Source: Candidatus Latescibacterota bacterium (GTDB lineage Bacteria; Latescibacterota; UBA2968; SICM01). From it: a DNA stretch of 37,102 nucleotides. Where the stretch lies: positions 1 to 37,102 of the forward strand of contig SICM01000022.1 in NCBI GenBank assembly GCA_009694805.1. The letters are read 5' to 3'. Of this stretch, positions 26,066 to 34,113 are shown piece after piece; the stretch's first letter is position 1; each line of letters starts with the position of its first letter. Made by a program: the position numbers and the translations under genes. The notes beneath the pieces are model-generated. The model was not told the origin of the DNA, did no database searches, and was given only the letters and a program-made list of their open reading frames with translations.

Positions 26066-26884
26066 TCACATCTTTTCCATCAGGCTCCTGACGAATCGCA
26101 CGTCGATCCGGGCCAGGTCGATCACGGTCTCCACGGGTTCGCCGCTGTACTCGCTGTGGAAGCTGACCGGGCCGTCAAAATTCAGCTTCTGGAGGGTCCT
26201 GAGCAGGGTCGGGACCTCCACGAAGCCGTGTCCCACGCGGACGACCTGGGACTGCCAGGAGGCCTTGCCGTCGCGCACGACCCGCTGGCGCGACAGGTCC
26301 TTGAGGGCGATGAGGGAGAGGTAGTCCTTCACGATGTGGAGGGCCATCTCCACGGGCTCCCCGCAGACCGACAGGTGGCCGGGGTCGGCGAAGATCCCGA
26401 TGTGCTTCGGGTCGAACCCCTTCACCAGGTTCATGGCCGCGCAGGAGTTGAGGCCCATGGAGAGGCCGGAGTGGTTGTGGATGCAGGTCTTCACGCCGTG
26501 CTTCCGGGAGAGGGTCTGAAAGCCTTCGAGGTATCCCCGGATCTTCTGAACCTCCCCCCAGTAGTCCAGGTCCGCCTTCCAGTGCCAGTACCCGAGCTTG
26601 ATATGCCCCACGCCGGCCTTTCCGCAGGCCGCGTAGAGGCGCTCGGCGTAGCTGACGTCCGGGGTGACGAAGTCGCCGGGGGTGGTGACGAGGGGGATGC
26701 TCAGGCCCTCGGCGGCGAACAGCCTGGCGGTCTCCGGGAGGGCCTTTTCGACGTTCTCCGGGTTCACGGGGTAGCCGGGCCGCACGCAGAGGTCCGCGCC
26801 CTCCACGCCGACGGACTTCAGGGATTTGATGATGCCGGGCACGTCCAGACCTTCGAGGTGCTTGGTGAACATGATGAATTTCAT
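26066..26884 (-). CDS. Sugar phosphate isomerase/epimerase, xylose-isomerase-like TIM barrel
   Basis: The 272-residue protein has the AP_endonuc_2/xylose-isomerase-like fold. Segments KSVGVEGADLCVRPG, TCIHNHSGLSMG, HIGIFADPGHLSV, LKDLSRQRV and VSFHSEY place Glu, His, Asp and Glu residues for a divalent metal. Such proteins epimerise or dehydrate keto-sugars, often as partners of Gfo/Idh oxidoreductases. Its two neighbours on the same strand belong to that family. The exact substrate is unknown. RBS-like AAAGGAGAT precedes the ATG. Confidence 0.9.
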   Translation of the reverse strand: MKFIMFTKHLEGLDVPGIIKSLKSVGVEGADLCVRPGYPVNPENVEKALPETARLFAAEGLSIPLVTTPGDFVTPDVSYAERLYAACGKAGVGHIKLGYWHWKADLDYWGEVQKIRGYLEGFQTLSRKHGVKTCIHNHSGLSMGLNSCAAMNLVKGFDPKHIGIFADPGHLSVCGEPVEMALHIVKDYLSLIALKDLSRQRVVRDGKASWQSQVVRVGHGFVEVPTLLRTLQKLNFDGPVSFHSEYSGEPVETVIDLARIDVRFVRSLMEKM

Positions 26885-26912
26885 GACAACGATCTCCTTT
26901 CTGAATGGAAAT

Positions 26913-26996
26913 GCGGGGTCGGGGGTCAGGGGCCGGGAAGAACGGAGATGAACGGCCTCTGCTTTTCACAGACCCCTGGTCCTGATCCCTGATCTA
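26913..26996. repeat. Heptamer-periodic imperfect hairpin (CRGGGGT arms)
   Basis: GCGGGGT, CGGGGGT, CAGGGGC and CGGGAAG (26913-26940) face CAGACCC, CTGGTCC, TGATCCC and TGATCTA (26969-26996). The loop holds CCTCTGCTTTT, almost the same as the loop of the array at 25965-26041 although the arms differ. Confidence 0.75.
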
Positions 26997-27964
26997 CCTC
27001 CCCTCCAGCAGCATCTGGGCCAGGATCTTCTCGGCCACCTCCATGGTCTTGATGGCGTCGGCGAAGTGGGAGCCGGGCTGCCGGCCCGCCTTCACGGCGT
27101 CGATGAAGTCCCGGTTCTTGGCCTGGAACCCGCCGTAGACGAAGGTCTGATCGCTCCCGGAGACCTCCTGCGTGCGTACTCGATGCCCTTCTTGTCGTTG
27201 TCGGCGTAGAGGATGCCCTTGCCCTCGTGCTCGGCTTCCACGCAGATGCCGGGGGCGTGCATCTCCACGTCGAAGATGCGCCGGCCGCTCATCCAGGAGT
27301 TCAGCAGGACGCCGATGGCGCCGGTGTCGAACTCCAGCAGGGCGGTGATGATGTTGATGTCCGGGACCTGGACGCGCTTCGTGAGGCTCCGGATGCCGAC
27401 CACCTCGCCCCCGCACATCCACCGGAGGGTGTCGATGGCGTGGACGCCGTCGCCCAACATGTGGTCGTAGGTCCGGAGCTCCGGGTTGTTCTGATACTTG
27501 TAGAACCGGCAGACGGCGTGGGAGATGGGGCCGCGCTTCAGGCATTCGTCCCGGAGCTTCACGACCATGGGGCAGGTGCGGCGCTGGAAGCTGACCTGGG
27601 TGATGCAGTTGTGCTTCTCGGCCAGGTAGGCCAGCATCTGGGCCTGGTGGATGGTCAGGCCCATGGGTTTCTCGATGTAGAGGTTGAGGCCCTCTTTCAG
27701 GCACCAGATCCAGATATCGAACATATAATGGGGCTGGCCGATGACATAGACGGCGTCCGGGGCGGCCTCCTGGACCATCTGGCGGTAGTTCGTGTAGCGC
27801 TTCGAGACGCTGTACTTGTCCGCTGTGTCGTTCAGGCGCTTCTCGTCCAGGTCGCAGATGGCGGCAATCTCCACGTCGTCGAAGGAGGCCAGGGAGGGGT
27901 AGTGGACGGCGTTGGCCATGCTGCCTGCGCCGATCATGGCGATGCGGACTTTGGTGTCGGGCAT
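26994..27964 (-). pseudogene. Gfo/Idh/MocA family oxidoreductase, frameshift near 27170-27178
   Basis: The first 265 residues are intact: MIGAGSMANAVHYPSL, CDLDEKRLNDTADKY, the EKPMGLT loop and GDGVHAIDTLRWM. After GIEYA the frame is lost. The C-terminal part QEVSGSDQTFVYGGFQAKN, ending EVAEKILAQMLLEGR, continues in another frame to 26994. A one-base gain or two-base loss in GTACGCACGC would repair it. It is a paralogue of the gene at 24914-25906 and probably acts on a related sugar. The single lesion in an otherwise well kept gene may be a sequence error. Confidence 0.85.
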
Positions 27965-28020
27965 GAGGGGGTCTCCTATAAAGAGATTCTCATTTAAGAG
28001 CCAGAGATAGGGTACTCACT

Positions 28021-28106
28021 CAGAGATTTTCTTAGCGGCCCTTCCCACCTTTCTTGCTTGTCCAAGAAAGGTGGGGCCAAAGAAAGACACTCGCTCAGAC
28101 GCCGCG
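28021..28106. repeat. 86-bp dispersed repeat, copy 1
   Basis: It matches 33806-33891 with 6 differences in 86 bases, in the same orientation. Its core is a perfect 13-bp stem, CCCACCTTTCTTG (28044-28056) with CAAGAAAGGTGGG (28063-28075), over a 6-nt loop. It then reads GGGGCCAAAGAA and ends CTCAGACGCCGCG. The two copies flank the DUF1445-DUF1989-heparinase-TIM cassette. Confidence 0.9.
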
Positions 28107-28276
28107 AGGGGCTTTAGCGCGGCGTAAATGCTCCCCCAGCCAGATCGGAGCGTGGATGGCCGCGACAGGGGCGTTGCCTCTGAGGGGCCATTGTAAAGGG
28201 GGATTCCGACGCCGCGCTGCCTTGGAGGCGGATCTTCAGGACTTCTACAGGACCGAAAAGATCTGACCTATCCTCC

Positions 28277-28297
28277 CCCTTCCCTTCAGGGGAAGGG
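28277..28297. terminator. Hairpin just after the DUF1445 remnant
   Basis: CCCTTCCC and GGGAAGGG pair over TTCAG, 3 bp beyond the stop of the minus-strand DUF1445 remnant. It may end the cassette transcript. There is no T-run. Confidence 0.5.
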
Positions 28298-28299
28298 TC

Positions 28300-28710
28300 T
28301 CACGGGATACAGAACTGATCCGCCTTGATGTCCGTGATGAAGGCGTGCCCCGGCGCGTGGGTGATCATCAACTTGGGTCTGGAGGTCAGGGCGGCGCGCT
28401 GGGGGGTGACCCCGCAGGCCCAGAAGACAGGGGTGATCCCGTGGGGGATCTCCTTCACCGGCGCCCCGTAGAGGGGGTGCGCCAGGTCCGCGCCGGGGGC
28501 CGAGAGGCGGGGCTCCGGGTCGCCGGGGTCCGTGAGGTCGATCAGGGGACAGGGCCTGGGGTTCCTCTGGCAGTAGACGAGGAAGTCGTAGGCGTCGGCC
28601 TTGGGGAGGACGACCAGGTTGGTCTGGACGTAGCCGGGGACCTGGAAGAGGGTGGGGCCTCTCCATTCGCCGGCGCGCATGGCCAGGCGGGCCTTCTGGG
28701 GTTCGGTCAC
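28300..28710 (-). pseudogene. DUF1445 / D-glutamate cyclase family gene with internal deletion
   Basis: From GTG 28708-28710 (MTEPQKARLAMRAGEWRGPT) the 136-residue product has the family N-terminus GYVQTNLVVLPKADAYDFL, then CQRNPRPCPLIDLTDPGDPE and APGADL. It jumps at once to the family C-terminus HPLYGAPVKEIPHGITPVF, WACGVTPQ and MITHAPGHAFITD. Full-length members are near 260 residues, so about 110-120 middle residues are missing, in frame, at about 28438-28485. The enzyme family turns D-glutamate into oxoproline in animals; the bacterial role is unclear. It lies downstream of the DUF1989 gene. An A8 run at 28763-28770 lies between them. Confidence 0.78.
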
Positions 28711-28808
28711 GGGGGAGGTCTCCGGGGCGAAGAAGGTTCTGTACGCAGGGCCAAAGATCGTTAAAAAAAACAGGGGACGCAAGTCAAAAGGCGAGAAGCA
28801 GCCCCTCG

Positions 28809-29393
28809 CTAAAAATCTTCCAGGATCTCGATCTCATAGCCCGTACTGGGAGTAGCCTTCGGGGCGGCGCAGGTGGCTACGGCCACCAGGCAGTCCATCT
28901 CCGCGCGGAGGTCGATCCGGTCGCCGGGGCCGGACAGGGGCGCTCCGATGTGCATGGGGCCTGCCGGGTCGGTGTGGACGTTGAAGAAGAGGTTCAGGGG
29001 GTCGGGGACCCTGCGGGCCCGGTGAGGCGCCAGGGCGCGGGCCAGGTTCTCCAGGCAGCCGTCGCGGGAGACCCCGAAGCGGCGTTCCAGGGCGTAGCGG
29101 CAGCAGGGGGTGTAGAGGAGGTCGTGTCCGCCGCCGGTGTCCGCGGCGACGGTGAACATGACGCGGGGCCAGGCGGCGTCCGTCCAGAGGGTGTGGTCGA
29201 GGGTCACCCGGAAGGCGCGGTTCTCCACGCGGGTGCGGGCCTGGCTGAAGGCCTCTTCGAGGTCGTGGAGGTGGAAGGCCACCAGGTCGCCGGGCTGGCC
29301 GCCGACGAGGTCCACGATGCGCAGGATCTGACCTTTCTGGACCGTGAATGCCTCCGCCGAGGCGGGTGGGATGATGCGTTTGCGGGATGTCAT
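28809..29393 (-). CDS. DUF1989 family protein (urea-carboxylase-associated)
   Basis: The 194-residue protein starts at ATG 29391-29393 and overlaps the heparinase stop by 4 bp. It shows the family pattern: VQKGQILRIVDLVGGQPGDL, then GGHDLLYTPC, LNLFFNVHTDPAGPMHIGAPLSGPGD and LRAEMDCLVAVATC. The cysteines in TPCC and MDCLV probably bind metal. Members are often coded beside urea carboxylase/allophanate hydrolase or amino-acid use genes. Its pairing with a heparinase-like gene is unusual. It and the DUF1445 remnant often share a genome context, from general knowledge. Confidence 0.85.
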   Translation of the reverse strand: MTSRKRIIPPASAEAFTVQKGQILRIVDLVGGQPGDLVAFHLHDLEEAFSQARTRVENRAFRVTLDHTLWTDAAWPRVMFTVAADTGGGHDLLYTPCCRYALERRFGVSRDGCLENLARALAPHRARRVPDPLNLFFNVHTDPAGPMHIGAPLSGPGDRIDLRAEMDCLVAVATCAAPKATPSTGYEIEILEDF

Positions 29394-32392
29394 CGGGTCT
29401 CCTGCCACTGGACAGCAGGGAGCGTAAACCGCTCCGCCGGCTGCAAGGGGAAGTCGTCCACGCGGATGCGCCTCCGGTCCGTGGACTGGACCGGGTAGCC
29501 GGTGGCGGTCTTTTCGGGGCCGACCAGGACATAGGCCCGGACCCCTTCGGGCGTCTCCGGCCAGCCGGAGGGGCGATCACAGTCGGTCACCAGTTCGTGT
29601 TCCGTGTGGGAGACGACACCTCCTGACCAGGACGCGGGCGCCCCCTCAAACCCAAACCCGTTAACCGTCTTCAATGCCCTCGCCCCAACAGTCACCATCC
29701 ATTGTCCTCCCTCCGGGGTCCGGCAGAAGACCCCGAAGGTCCCCTCGAAGCGCACGCCCGCGATCTCCGCCTCCCGCTCGAATTCGCTGAGGAAGAGATA
29801 GGTCCCCCAGGTCGAGGTGATGCGCAGGGCCACGGCATCCGGCCCGGCCTCCGGTGGGACGTCGAGCCGCTCTGCGGCGGAGATCGGGAAGGCCCCGTCC
29901 GGGCCGTCCGGTTCGTGTACGGCCACGAAGGCGCTGTCCAGGTCCTGGCCGGTCCGGATGGCGTCCAGGTAACGCACGCGCCGGCCGATCTGGAAGGGGG
30001 TCTCCTGTCCCGGCCCGTTTGAGATCTCCACGGCGTGGGCGGGGGAGAGGGCGTGCAGGCGGTAGCGGCGTCCGGCCTGTCGCCAGATGGCCTGCCAGGA
30101 GGGGGGCGGGTTTTCGGACCGGCGGATATCCCGGAGGCCGAAGATGTGATCAGGATCGACGCTGGACCCGAAGTCCGGTAGGGGGCGGTCGTCCAGGAGG
30201 CCCAGGTCGGGAATTTCGAGGGCCCCGTCCGGCGCGTCGCTGGAGGCGATCTCGCTGAAGAGGCGATAGGTGTGCGCAGAGCCTCCCTTGACCCGGAAGA
30301 GGTCCACGACAAAGGTCTGTGCGCCGGGGCCCTTGACCAGGGCCACGAGTCGGCGGTAGTCCCGGCACTGGAGGTAGGCGCGGGAGGCGGCCTCCACGAC
30401 GGAGATGCGGGGCGAGGTGGCCATCCGGCGGAGGCCCGGCTCTCGCGCCTCGGGGCCGGACCGGAAGAGCTGGTCCTGGCCGTCCACGATCACCAGGTTG
30501 TGGCTGTTGGAGGTGGCCCTGATCCACCTGTTCATGGGGGAGTCGCCCACGTAGCCGAGGTCGCCCAGGAGGGTCTGGCCCCGGTCCGCGTAGTAGAGGG
30601 AGAGGTTGTCCGGCTGCCGGTGGCCGCCCGGCGGGTTGAAGGGGAGGGCCAGGACCGAGGCGTCAGGGCCCTGGCCGTGCCGGAGGACGGCGGTCATCCA
30701 GGCGGGGAAAAGGGTCTCCGGGAGGTCCAGGCCATCGTCCCGCGCCAGCTCGCGGGCGTCGAGGTGGAGGGCGGCGTAGTCCGTGGGTTTCCGTCCCCGG
30801 TAGAGGCGGGGGAGGGTCCCGGCGAAGAGGTCTGGGTAGCGGTTCAGACCGATCTCGAAGATGTGCGGGCTGGGCGCCCCGCTCTCCATCGTGTCCGACA
30901 GGGGTAAGTGCCGGCCGTCGGGGCGGAGTTGCTCCAGGGTCGTGCGGAGGATGCGGCGGAGTTGAGGATCGCGTCCGAAGACATCGACCTGGCCGGACCG
31001 ACCGGGGAAGCCCTCCGGCCAGGAGAAGCCGTGCAGGGTCTCCGGTATCCAGATCGTACTGTGGACGAACATGGTGGTATAGGCCGGGCTCTCCTTGCTG
31101 AACCCGTCGGACAGGAAAGAGCGGTCCTGGAGGGCCTCGTAGCCGCGCAGGGCGGCGTCGGCGTACCCGGGAAGGCCCAGGCACTTCGCCACGAGGGCCT
31201 GGGACTGGTAGACAAAGGGGGACTTGTTGTCCAGGGACGGGGGCCCTCCCGTCCCCCCCACGAACGGCTCGGCGGTCAGGAGGTACTCGAGGATCAGACC
31301 CTTCTCGATCCGGGCGCGCGCCTCCGGCGTCAGGGACTCGTAGATCAGGTCATAGGCCAGGCAGATGCTCCCCAGGCTGGCGTCGATGGCGTCCGTGCTG
31401 GGGTGGACGCGGCCAGAGCCGAAGTAGGTGGCCAGCATCCTGGCCTGTTCCAGGGTGTCGTCCACAGGGCCGGTCTCGTAGGTGATCCCGCCGTAGGCCA
31501 TGCCGCAGGCGTGACGTTTCCATTCGAGCTTCAGGCTGAGGTGATGCCAGGCCGCGTAGAGGGGGTCGCAGTCCGCAACCGTGTCGTAGAAGTCGTGGTA
31601 GAGCCAGTGGCGATAGCAGACGGTCAGGCGCTCCAGGATCTGCGCGGCGCTCCGGGCGTACCGGAGGTCCTCCGTGAGGCGATGGGCGAGGGCCAGGCTC
31701 TTCAGGGAGGAGATCATGAAGGCGACCTTCTTCCCCCGGATGAAGCCGGTGAAGCTGGTGTGGTGGGGTTTGCCGACCCATTTCCACGCCTGTCTGCCGC
31801 TGCGGTCTTCGGGGTTCCGGCGCTCCGCTTCGTTGAGGACGTAGGTGAAGGTCTGGTCCCGGCGCGGGCAGACGAGCCTGCCGGTCTCAGGGTAGGCCGG
31901 GTCGGGGTAGGTCTGGCCGCAGGCCCTGCAGCGGACGAGGTCGGGGCTGCGATAATCCCACTCGACCCCCTGCGGGTACCCCATGCCCTCCTGGGACTCG
32001 CGGTCCACGCAGGCCGGGCAGGTGAGGCCGTAGGGGTTGGTGGGGGTGAGGTCCGGGATCATGCGCTCGACGTAGTCGGGGGGCTGGCCAACGACGTGGT
32101 CTGCGATGTCCCGGTGCCCCTGGAGCCAGGCTTCGGCCCAGGCGGCTTGGGAGGCGTTGCGCCGGGCGCGGTCGAGCGCCTGTTCGGTCAGCAGGACGGG
32201 GTGGGTCACGGGCATTCGGGCCGCGAGCAGGGCGTCCTTGCGGCGCTCCATGTCTTCGCGGAATCGGGTCTCGGCTTCAGAGGTGTGCTCCGACGCTTCC
32301 CAGGGCATGAACCCCTCCCCGGCGGTGACCCGTTCGATGTATTCGGTCTTGCTTCTCATCATGCCTCTCTTGCGATCCATGGTGTGCTGCAT
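29390..32392 (-). CDS. Heparinase II/III-like protein (putative polysaccharide lyase), 1000 residues
   Basis: Residues about 60-560 form the expected all-helical toroid. Two CxxC pairs near 125 (CPAC) and 154 (CRAC) resemble an inserted zinc ribbon. Residues about 590-850 form the beta-sandwich with RATSNSHNLVIVDGQDQ near 627-640, the segment typical of heparinase II/III C-terminal domains. No signal peptide is visible, so the protein may act inside the cell. It would cleave uronic-acid polysaccharides by elimination if active; substrate unknown. It overlaps DUF1989 by 4 bp and follows the TIM-barrel gene by 13 bp, so the cassette is one operon. Confidence 0.85.
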   Translation of the reverse strand: MQHTMDRKRGMMRSKTEYIERVTAGEGFMPWEASEHTSEAETRFREDMERRKDALLAARMPVTHPVLLTEQALDRARRNASQAAWAEAWLQGHRDIADHVVGQPPDYVERMIPDLTPTNPYGLTCPACVDRESQEGMGYPQGVEWDYRSPDLVRCRACGQTYPDPAYPETGRLVCPRRDQTFTYVLNEAERRNPEDRSGRQAWKWVGKPHHTSFTGFIRGKKVAFMISSLKSLALAHRLTEDLRYARSAAQILERLTVCYRHWLYHDFYDTVADCDPLYAAWHHLSLKLEWKRHACGMAYGGITYETGPVDDTLEQARMLATYFGSGRVHPSTDAIDASLGSICLAYDLIYESLTPEARARIEKGLILEYLLTAEPFVGGTGGPPSLDNKSPFVYQSQALVAKCLGLPGYADAALRGYEALQDRSFLSDGFSKESPAYTTMFVHSTIWIPETLHGFSWPEGFPGRSGQVDVFGRDPQLRRILRTTLEQLRPDGRHLPLSDTMESGAPSPHIFEIGLNRYPDLFAGTLPRLYRGRKPTDYAALHLDARELARDDGLDLPETLFPAWMTAVLRHGQGPDASVLALPFNPPGGHRQPDNLSLYYADRGQTLLGDLGYVGDSPMNRWIRATSNSHNLVIVDGQDQLFRSGPEAREPGLRRMATSPRISVVEAASRAYLQCRDYRRLVALVKGPGAQTFVVDLFRVKGGSAHTYRLFSEIASSDAPDGALEIPDLGLLDDRPLPDFGSSVDPDHIFGLRDIRRSENPPPSWQAIWRQAGRRYRLHALSPAHAVEISNGPGQETPFQIGRRVRYLDAIRTGQDLDSAFVAVHEPDGPDGAFPISAAERLDVPPEAGPDAVALRITSTWGTYLFLSEFEREAEIAGVRFEGTFGVFCRTPEGGQWMVTVGARALKTVNGFGFEGAPASWSGGVVSHTEHELVTDCDRPSGWPETPEGVRAYVLVGPEKTATGYPVQSTDRRRIRVDDFPLQPAERFTLPAVQWQETR

Positions 32393-32405
32393 TCTGTCCG
32401 ATCCT

Positions 32406-33770
32406 TCACGTCCTTCCGGCGTGCCGCCGGGCCACCTCCCACTCTCCGTCTTCCAGTTTGCAGTAATAGAGGTAGGTGGTCAATCCCCCCTGCTCCGCCC
32501 CGGTGAGGAGGAGGTGCAGTTCCTGGGGGGTGAGGACTCTGCCGCCGTGGCTGGTGCAGACCCAGGGTCGGACGCGGTCCGGGTCGCCCACGTTCCGGAG
32601 GAGCTTCCGGGTCTCGGAGGCGACGACTTCGGCGTAGAATTCGTCCGGGAAGGGGGCGCCGAGGTGGGTCAGCTTCCCGCTGTCCAGGTGCTCCGCATCG
32701 ATGTGCCGGGAGATGTCCTGAAGGCTGTTGACCGCCGGCAGGGTGAACCCGAAGAGCCGGTACACGAACTGGAAGAGCAGGTCTTCGGGCGTCTGCGGGT
32801 TCCAGGATTTCAGGGTCCTGACCCAGCGGTAGACCGTGCCATAGAGGCCGTCGTAGCCCCCCATCCAGAGATAGAGTTTGGGCAGGACGAAGTCCGCGTG
32901 GCGGGCGATCCGGCTGAGGTCGTATCCGGTCAGCGGGGCAAAGGCGGCGGTGCGGGCGCCGATGCCGATCCGGGGCCGGCCGTTCAGGGCGTGGACCTCC
33001 TCACACAGGGCCTTCACGTAGGATTCGATGGACGCTGTCTTGAAGCGCAGCCAGTCCTGGAGCGCGGGGTCGGTCTGGAAGAGGTCGAAGGTATCCGGGA
33101 GGCCCGGCGGTGTCTCCAGGAATGCCTTCAGGGCTGCGGGGCTCAGGTTGCGCAGCCAGCCTCGCAGGCGTCCTGCCGCGTCCTGGAATGCGCGGAGGTC
33201 AACCCCCATCTCCCGGGCCTTCTGCGCACAGCAGGGGCCGAAGCAGGCGAAGAGGTTCCAGTTGCCGCCCATGAAGCCGGGGGCGATCTCGTACCCGAAC
33301 TCTGGGCCGTCGTTCAGGAAGCCGTCGCACGGGAAGCGCCGGGAGATGTCTCTGAGGCGCGCCCGGTAGGTGGGCAGGAGCCGGGGACAGTTCACGCAGA
33401 CGCCCCAGTAGCTCTCCACCTCTTTGAGGGACAGGTCCTCGTCGAGGAAGGTCTTGCGGGACAGGTGATGGTAGCCGTCCGTGCGGCTCATGTGGGGGTT
33501 CGTGCCGTAGAGGTAGACCTTCATCCCGCGATCTCTGGCCGCCCTCAGCGTGGCGGAGACGCCGTCTGCCCGGGCCAGGATGTCGGGCGGTGGGGGCAGG
33601 GGGGCAATCCCGTGGGCTTTATAAACTTTCGGGTCCGGCTCCACCGGGGGCGTGCCGCCGAACGCCACGTGGTTGACGCCGGCCTCCTGCAGGGTGTCCA
33701 GGAAGCGGTCCACGCCGTAGCGGTCGAGGAAGTCCCATCCGCCGACCATCACCCAGGTTTCGAGGGCCAT
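32406..33770 (-). CDS. Putative TIM-barrel glycosidase-like protein, family not recognised
   Basis: The 454-residue protein starts MALETWVMVGGWDFLDRYGV. Its pattern of strands and helices (VNHVAFGGTPP, GMKVYLYGTNPH, CDGFLNDGPEFGYEI, RIGIGARTAAFAPLTGYDL, HADFVLPKLYLWMGGYDGLYG, GGLTTYLYYCKLED) resembles (b/a)8 glycoside hydrolases. Asp and Glu in NDGPEFGYE sit where catalytic acids often lie. There are several cysteines (CVNCP, CFGPCC) that might bind metal. I cannot assign a known family. It is the first gene of the cassette, 13 bp before the heparinase gene, and probably acts on the same glycan. Confidence 0.75.
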   Translation of the reverse strand: MALETWVMVGGWDFLDRYGVDRFLDTLQEAGVNHVAFGGTPPVEPDPKVYKAHGIAPLPPPPDILARADGVSATLRAARDRGMKVYLYGTNPHMSRTDGYHHLSRKTFLDEDLSLKEVESYWGVCVNCPRLLPTYRARLRDISRRFPCDGFLNDGPEFGYEIAPGFMGGNWNLFACFGPCCAQKAREMGVDLRAFQDAAGRLRGWLRNLSPAALKAFLETPPGLPDTFDLFQTDPALQDWLRFKTASIESYVKALCEEVHALNGRPRIGIGARTAAFAPLTGYDLSRIARHADFVLPKLYLWMGGYDGLYGTVYRWVRTLKSWNPQTPEDLLFQFVYRLFGFTLPAVNSLQDISRHIDAEHLDSGKLTHLGAPFPDEFYAEVVASETRKLLRNVGDPDRVRPWVCTSHGGRVLTPQELHLLLTGAEQGGLTTYLYYCKLEDGEWEVARRHAGRT

Positions 33771-33805
33771 CGGTCTTCACCTCTTGCTGCTTCAAAAGAT
33801 TAGCC

Positions 33806-33891
33806 CAGAGATTTTCTGAGCGGCCTCTCCCACCTTTCTTGCTTGCCCAAGAAAGGTGGGGCCAAAGAAGGGCACTCGCTCAGACGCCGCG
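33806..33891. repeat. 86-bp dispersed repeat, copy 2
   Basis: It is 80 of 86 identical to 28021-28106, same orientation, with the same 13-bp stem (33829-33841 with 33848-33860). It lies 35 bp upstream of the TIM-barrel gene start. Beyond 33891 it continues CTGCCTTGG, which copy 1 shows only at 28216, after an insertion or second module. Confidence 0.9.
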
Positions 33892-33940
33892 CTGCCTTGG
33901 GGTCGGGTTAAAGAAGAGTCTCTGGAACCGATCTGTTTTT

Positions 33941-33965
33941 AGCCCGGCGCAGCCGGGCTTCTTTT
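33941..33965 (+). terminator. Hairpin AGCCCGGC/GCCGGGCT with TCTTTT tail
   Basis: AGCCCGGC (33941-33948) and GCCGGGCT (33952-33959) pair over 3 nt, followed by T-rich TCTTTT. It is shaped like a plus-strand terminator, but no plus-strand gene precedes it in the window. It may be a relic. Confidence 0.6.
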
Positions 33966-33970
33966 GGGTA

Positions 33971-33992
33971 GCGCGGGAATTCATTCCCGCGC
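33971..33992. repeat. GCGCGGGAAT palindrome
   Basis: GCGCGGGAAT and ATTCCCGCGC are perfect complements around TC, 6 bp after the previous hairpin. No gene was found between 33771 and 34113; this stretch holds only the 86-bp repeat and these two hairpins. Confidence 0.75.
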
Positions 33993-34113
33993 CCATCCGA
34001 CGCCGCGCCTTCTCGTTGTCTTGATAAGACTGTTCCCCCTCTCCGCGTCCGAGAGGGGGGCAGGGGGTGAGGGAAAAATAACCCGTCTCTCGCTGTGACG
34101 CAAGGCCAAAGCG

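Larger units (their letters stand above)
27965..28299. other. Gene-free stretch between the sugar genes and the heparinase cassette
   Basis: No convincing gene. It holds copy 1 of the 86-bp repeat (28021-28106), a GACGCCGCG motif at 28099 repeated at 28207, and a hairpin at 28277-28297. A 70-codon open frame at 28054 reads through the repeat and has a counterpart in copy 2. It is an effect of the repeat rather than a gene. Confidence 0.7.

Noticed and set aside
28054-28266. Small open frames beginning alike in both copies of the 86-bp repeat (28054 and 33839)
   Set aside because: The likeness comes from the repeat itself; the frames diverge as soon as the repeat ends and have no protein family character.
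30908-33803. Long plus-strand open frames (532 and 565 codons) opposite the heparinase and TIM-barrel genes
   Set aside because: They mirror the minus-strand codon structure and show no family motifs or ribosome-binding sites.
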